From assembly GCA_964642855.1 (NCBI GenBank), contig CAZXSK010000024.1, positions 1-50,519 on the forward strand: a DNA stretch of 50,519 nt. Direction: 5' to 3'. Numbering within the stretch: position 1 is the first letter of the stretch; every line of letters starts with the position of its first letter. Under the pieces are notes generated by a model. That model searched no databases, was not told where the DNA came from, and saw only the letters and a program-made list of their open reading frames with translations. Made by a program: the position numbers and the translations under genes. Shown here one piece after another: positions 48,110 through 50,519 of this stretch. Source of the DNA: CAZXSK01 sp964642855. Its GTDB lineage: Bacteria; Planctomycetota; Phycisphaerae; SM23-33.

Positions 48110-48626
48110 GTATCGGCCTCTCCGGCATCTGCCGGCTGCAATGGCGCCCGGAGTCCGGCAAAACCCTTCCGGAAACCGGGCCATGGCACCAAGCCCAAAG
48201 CCAACTACAATAATGCCATTTGCAGCCTACGATCTCGTACAGCAAGAGGCAACCTGTTGATCGGGGCTTCACCCAAGCCGGGAAAACTCCCAAAATGGCC
48301 AATAAGCCCCTATCCAAGCCCTAGTTACAGTACAGTTTATCGTCTCATTCCTTCCCCTACTCAAGCAGCATCCACCCTTTCGGGCGTTCTTGGCCTTAGC
48401 GTGCTGGTAACGAAAGAACGGGCACGGGGGCAGCTTATTCAAGCCCGCCTTTCCAGAAGACGAGAAAACCATGGGAGCTTCACTGGAGGACCGGGCCCGG
48501 ATGGGCCTTGGGGGGATTCCCAATCCGAGGCGCAACGATGCGCCGGCAGTGAATACCGGGCACTGGCAATGCCTCCAGTCGCTGCAGGTCAGATGCCTGC
48601 GCTGTGGAATGTGTGAGGGTGTGACC
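48110..48626. other. Divergent intergenic region between flagellin and C25 peptidase
   Basis: This 517-base stretch has no supported gene. The half near flagellin has no convincing sigma-28 or sigma-54 promoter. The half near the peptidase contains the multi-branched inverted-repeat element at 48482-48579 and a further GCAGG/CCTGC hairpin just after it, within 45 bases of the peptidase start. Confidence 0.6.
48482..48579 (+). ncRNA. Candidate structured RNA: four hairpins closed by an 8-bp stem
   Basis: ACTGGAGG (48482-48489) pairs with CCTCCAGT (48572-48579). Between them lie four tandem perfect hairpins: GGCCC/GGGCC (48494-48507), TTGGG/CCCAA (48508-48523), GGCGCA/TGCGCC with ACGA loop (48529-48544) and CAGTG/CACTG (48547-48565). 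The layout resembles a cloverleaf but has no T-loop sequence and no CCA, so it is not a tRNA. It ends 47 bases before the peptidase ATG. The strand is assumed from that gene; the class is unknown and chance pairing in GC-rich DNA is possible. Confidence 0.4.
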
Positions 48627-50519
48627 ATGAGTCGCAGAGAAACAAGCAGTCCCCGACCGGTATTTGAGAAGTTGGAGCCCCGTTGGCTGATGGCAGACGG
48701 GGTCCTGATTGTCACCAATTCCGCCCTTTCTGCCGCATTCCAGGACGTAGCCGACTGGTATACGCGCAAGGGCTATGCCGCGACGATCGTCGATGTCGCG
48801 GATATCTACACGTCCTACTCCGGGGCTGACAACCAGCAGAAGATCCGCAACTGCATTTCGGACTACCACAACAACCAGGGGGTCGATTGGGTCGTCCTCG
48901 GCGGGGACAACACGATCGTGCCCGATCGAGATACGTACGTAACCTGTGCCGGCGAAACCGCCTCCAACATGCCCACGGATTTCTACTACGGCTCGCTGTC
49001 GGGAACCTGGAACTCCGACGGAGACGGCACCTACGGCGAGGCTGGACAGGACACCGACGTCACCTTCCTCTACGACGTCATCGTCGCCCGTTACCCGGTG
49101 CGGACGGCCCAGCAGGTCACCGATCTTTTCGCCAAGGTCCAAAGCTATGAGACCTCCCCTCCCTCTTCCAACTGGGCCACGAGAATGCTCTCTGCCGGCG
49201 ACCTGCTGTGGAGCAGCTACTCGTCAGGCACATACAACGGCATCTACTTCGACCACACAGCCTCTGACGCAGAAATCAAGGCAGCCACGGCCATCGATGA
49301 ATACATCGACCCCTACTGGTCGGGCTACACGGTCGACGAGTTCTTCGACACCAACACGAGTTGGGACAGTTCCTCCAGCGGCGACTACCAGTTGAACTCC
49401 TCCAACCTCAATAACAAGATGGATCGTGGGTACCAGTTCATGCACATGAGTACCCACGGCAGCCAGAACAGTTGGGGGTTGGAGTCTGGCTCCTACAGCG
49501 TGTACTCCATGCCACCATCGTCCAATCCGGCGAACGTCTCGATCCTCACTACGATGGCTTGCCTGACCGGCGCGTATGACGATAACACCTACGATCCGTC
49601 TCTCTCAGAAGCCTTCCTGCGATCGTCCGACACGGGAACCATCGCGTACATGGGCTGCTCCCGCTATGGGTGGGGGTACGACTCCACCACCCTGGGCTGT
49701 TCGATCCGCTACTCCTTCCAGTTCTACAAGGAGTTCTTCGGCAATGGAAACCGGGTGCTCGGAAAGGCCTTCGCAGAAAGCAAAGAGTACTTTGATCAGA
49801 ACTCCCCTTACAGCAGTGTCACCGATGACAATGGCGCATACCGCTGGGTGATGTTCGGCCTGAATCTCCAGGGCGACCCCCTCGTGTCGATGTACGACCA
49901 GGATCCGGTCGCAATCTCGCCAACGCATGATTCGTCCATCGTCGCAGGATCGCAGACGTACTCCGTTACCGGCCTGAGCAACGGTGACCGTGTCTGTCTC
50001 TGGCAGGGCAACGATGTTTACCAGGTCGGCACGGCCAACAGCAGCGGCGAGTTCTCCGCGTCGATCGATGCAGTCGTTGGCACCGTGAAGCTCACGATCG
50101 TTTCGCCGAACGCTCCGGTCTACACAGCCGATATCGAGGTCGTCGCCGATGAGGGCACCGTCGCGGCCTTCGACTTCGGCTCGTCGAGTTCGCCTCTGCG
50201 CGGAGGGTATACGCTGATCACTCCCGACTCGACCTACACGAGTGGAAACGGCTACGGCTGGACGTACGGAACGATCGACAGCCGGGACCGCAGTGGCGGA
50301 ACCACGCTTAGCCGAGACTTCAACTTCACACAGCACGGGATCTTCGAGGTCGACGTGACCAACGGCACGTACGAAGTCACGGTGACGCTGGGTGATGCCT
50401 CCAATGCCCGCTCAGCCATGCGGGTCTACTTCGAAGACACGTACATTGAGACAGCCTCGACCTCCGCGGGCCAATGGTATACCCACACCTATACGGTCGA
50501 AGTAAGCGACGGCAAGCTG
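48627..50519 (+). CDS. LEPR-XLL domain C25-type (gingipain-like) cysteine peptidase, truncated by window edge
   Basis: The frame is open from ATG 48627 to the window end (631 codons). Residues 12-22 (VFEKLEPRWLM) form the LEPR-XLL N-terminal element seen on many large planctomycete surface proteins. The C25 domain (about 30-410) shows VDWVVLGGDNTIVPDRDTYV, VIVARYPVRTAQQVTDLF, the catalytic His in QFMHMSTHGSQNS and the nucleophile Cys in LTTMACLTGAYDD. After an Ig-like segment (residues about 425-505) begins a galactose-binding-like sandwich, FDFGSSSSPLRGGYTLITPD and YGWTYGTIDSRDR, similar to rhamnogalacturonan-esterase accessory domains. The protein is secreted and probably surface-bound; its C-terminus and sorting signal lie outside. 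Confidence 0.88.
   Translation, partial: MSRRETSSPRPVFEKLEPRWLMADGVLIVTNSALSAAFQDVADWYTRKGYAATIVDVADIYTSYSGADNQQKIRNCISDYHNNQGVDWVVLGGDNTIVPDRDTYVTCAGETASNMPTDFYYGSLSGTWNSDGDGTYGEAGQDTDVTFLYDVIVARYPVRTAQQVTDLFAKVQSYETSPPSSNWATRMLSAGDLLWSSYSSGTYNGIYFDHTASDAEIKAATAIDEYIDPYWSGYTVDEFFDTNTSWDSSSSGDYQLNSSNLNNKMDRGYQFMHMSTHGSQNSWGLESGSYSVYSMPPSSNPANVSILTTMACLTGAYDDNTYDPSLSEAFLRSSDTGTIAYMGCSRYGWGYDSTTLGCSIRYSFQFYKEFFGNGNRVLGKAFAESKEYFDQNSPYSSVTDDNGAYRWVMFGLNLQGDPLVSMYDQDPVAISPTHDSSIVAGSQTYSVTGLSNGDRVCLWQGNDVYQVGTANSSGEFSASIDAVVGTVKLTIVSPNAPVYTADIEVVADEGTVAAFDFGSSSSPLRGGYTLITPDSTYTSGNGYGWTYGTIDSRDRSGGTTLSRDFNFTQHGIFEVDVTNGTYEVTVTLGDASNARSAMRVYFEDTYIETASTSAGQWYTHTYTVEVSDGKL

Noticed and set aside
48110..48117. 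Sigma-28 -10 box (GCCGATAC on the minus strand) for flagellin
   Set aside because: It overlaps the region between ribosome binding site and start codon and has no TAAA-type -35 element at the right distance.
48482..48579. tRNA-Sec or other class II tRNA (8-bp closing stem, four arms)
   Set aside because: There is no TTCGANTC T-loop, no D-loop GG in place and no CCA or discriminator fit on either strand. Kept only as an unclassified structured element.
1..50519. Insertion sequences, prophage, CRISPR arrays, toxin-antitoxin or restriction systems
   Set aside because: No transposase, integrase, terminal inverted repeats, spaced direct repeats or defence-type genes were recognised anywhere in the window.

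Overview
The window is high-GC DNA (roughly 60-65 percent by eye) with long open frames on both strands, bacterial gene density and no mobile element, CRISPR array, rRNA or tRNA gene that I can support. A planctomycete, possibly of the Phycisphaerae type, is the best guess. The main clue is the LEPR-XLL-type N-terminus on the peptidase at the right edge; the large secreted PQQ-propeller protein and the carbohydrate-rich gene content fit. This is an inference. The sequence is a scaffold with two 100-N gaps, at 20858-20957 and 23591-23690. The second gap is flanked by an exact 55-base duplication, so it is almost certainly an unmerged contig overlap.

Region 1 (1-3961, minus strand) is a compact operon: VOC protein, Ldh2-type oxidoreductase, glutamate racemase (murI), a HEAT-repeat lipoprotein and a zinc alcohol dehydrogenase cut by the window edge. 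Back-to-back promoters at 3986-4046 separate it from region 2 (4123-9242, plus strand), which holds a GH65 phosphorylase fused to beta-phosphoglucomutase and a TIGR03546/TIGR03545-like membrane protein ending in a clear terminator. Region 3 (9340-16381, minus) carries GH28 and GH130 carbohydrate enzymes behind a strong promoter, a small CBM48-like protein, nikR, a small lipoprotein and ileS with a long structured leader.

Region 4 (16888-27186, minus) holds a chemoreceptor with a duplicated sensor module, a PAS-PAS-LuxR regulator flanked by a shared 10-base motif, a giant secreted PQQ-propeller protein interrupted by the gaps, and a membrane-anchored peptidyl-arginine/agmatine deiminase family protein.

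Region 5 (27429-46805) is an exopolysaccharide locus. A sulfotransferase gene faces left. To the right run export lipoprotein (Wza-like), chain-length/tyrosine autokinase (Wzc-like), initiating phosphoglycosyl transferase (WecA-like), flippase, methyltransferase, ATP-grasp ligase, PHP-domain protein, DUF7033-type deacetylase, glycosyltransferase, O-antigen ligase/polymerase, two more glycosyltransferases, a second methyltransferase, a WecB/TagA/CpsF transferase and an XrtA-type polysaccharide deacetylase. Many of these genes overlap by 4 bases. Together they form a Wzx/Wzy-type pathway: initiation on a lipid carrier, extension and modification, flipping, polymerisation and export.

Region 6 (46880-50519) has a flagellin gene on the minus strand, with a TTG start, and a divergently transcribed LEPR-XLL family C25 peptidase running off the right end. 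In the 517-base interval between them is a possible multi-branched RNA structure at 48482-48579.
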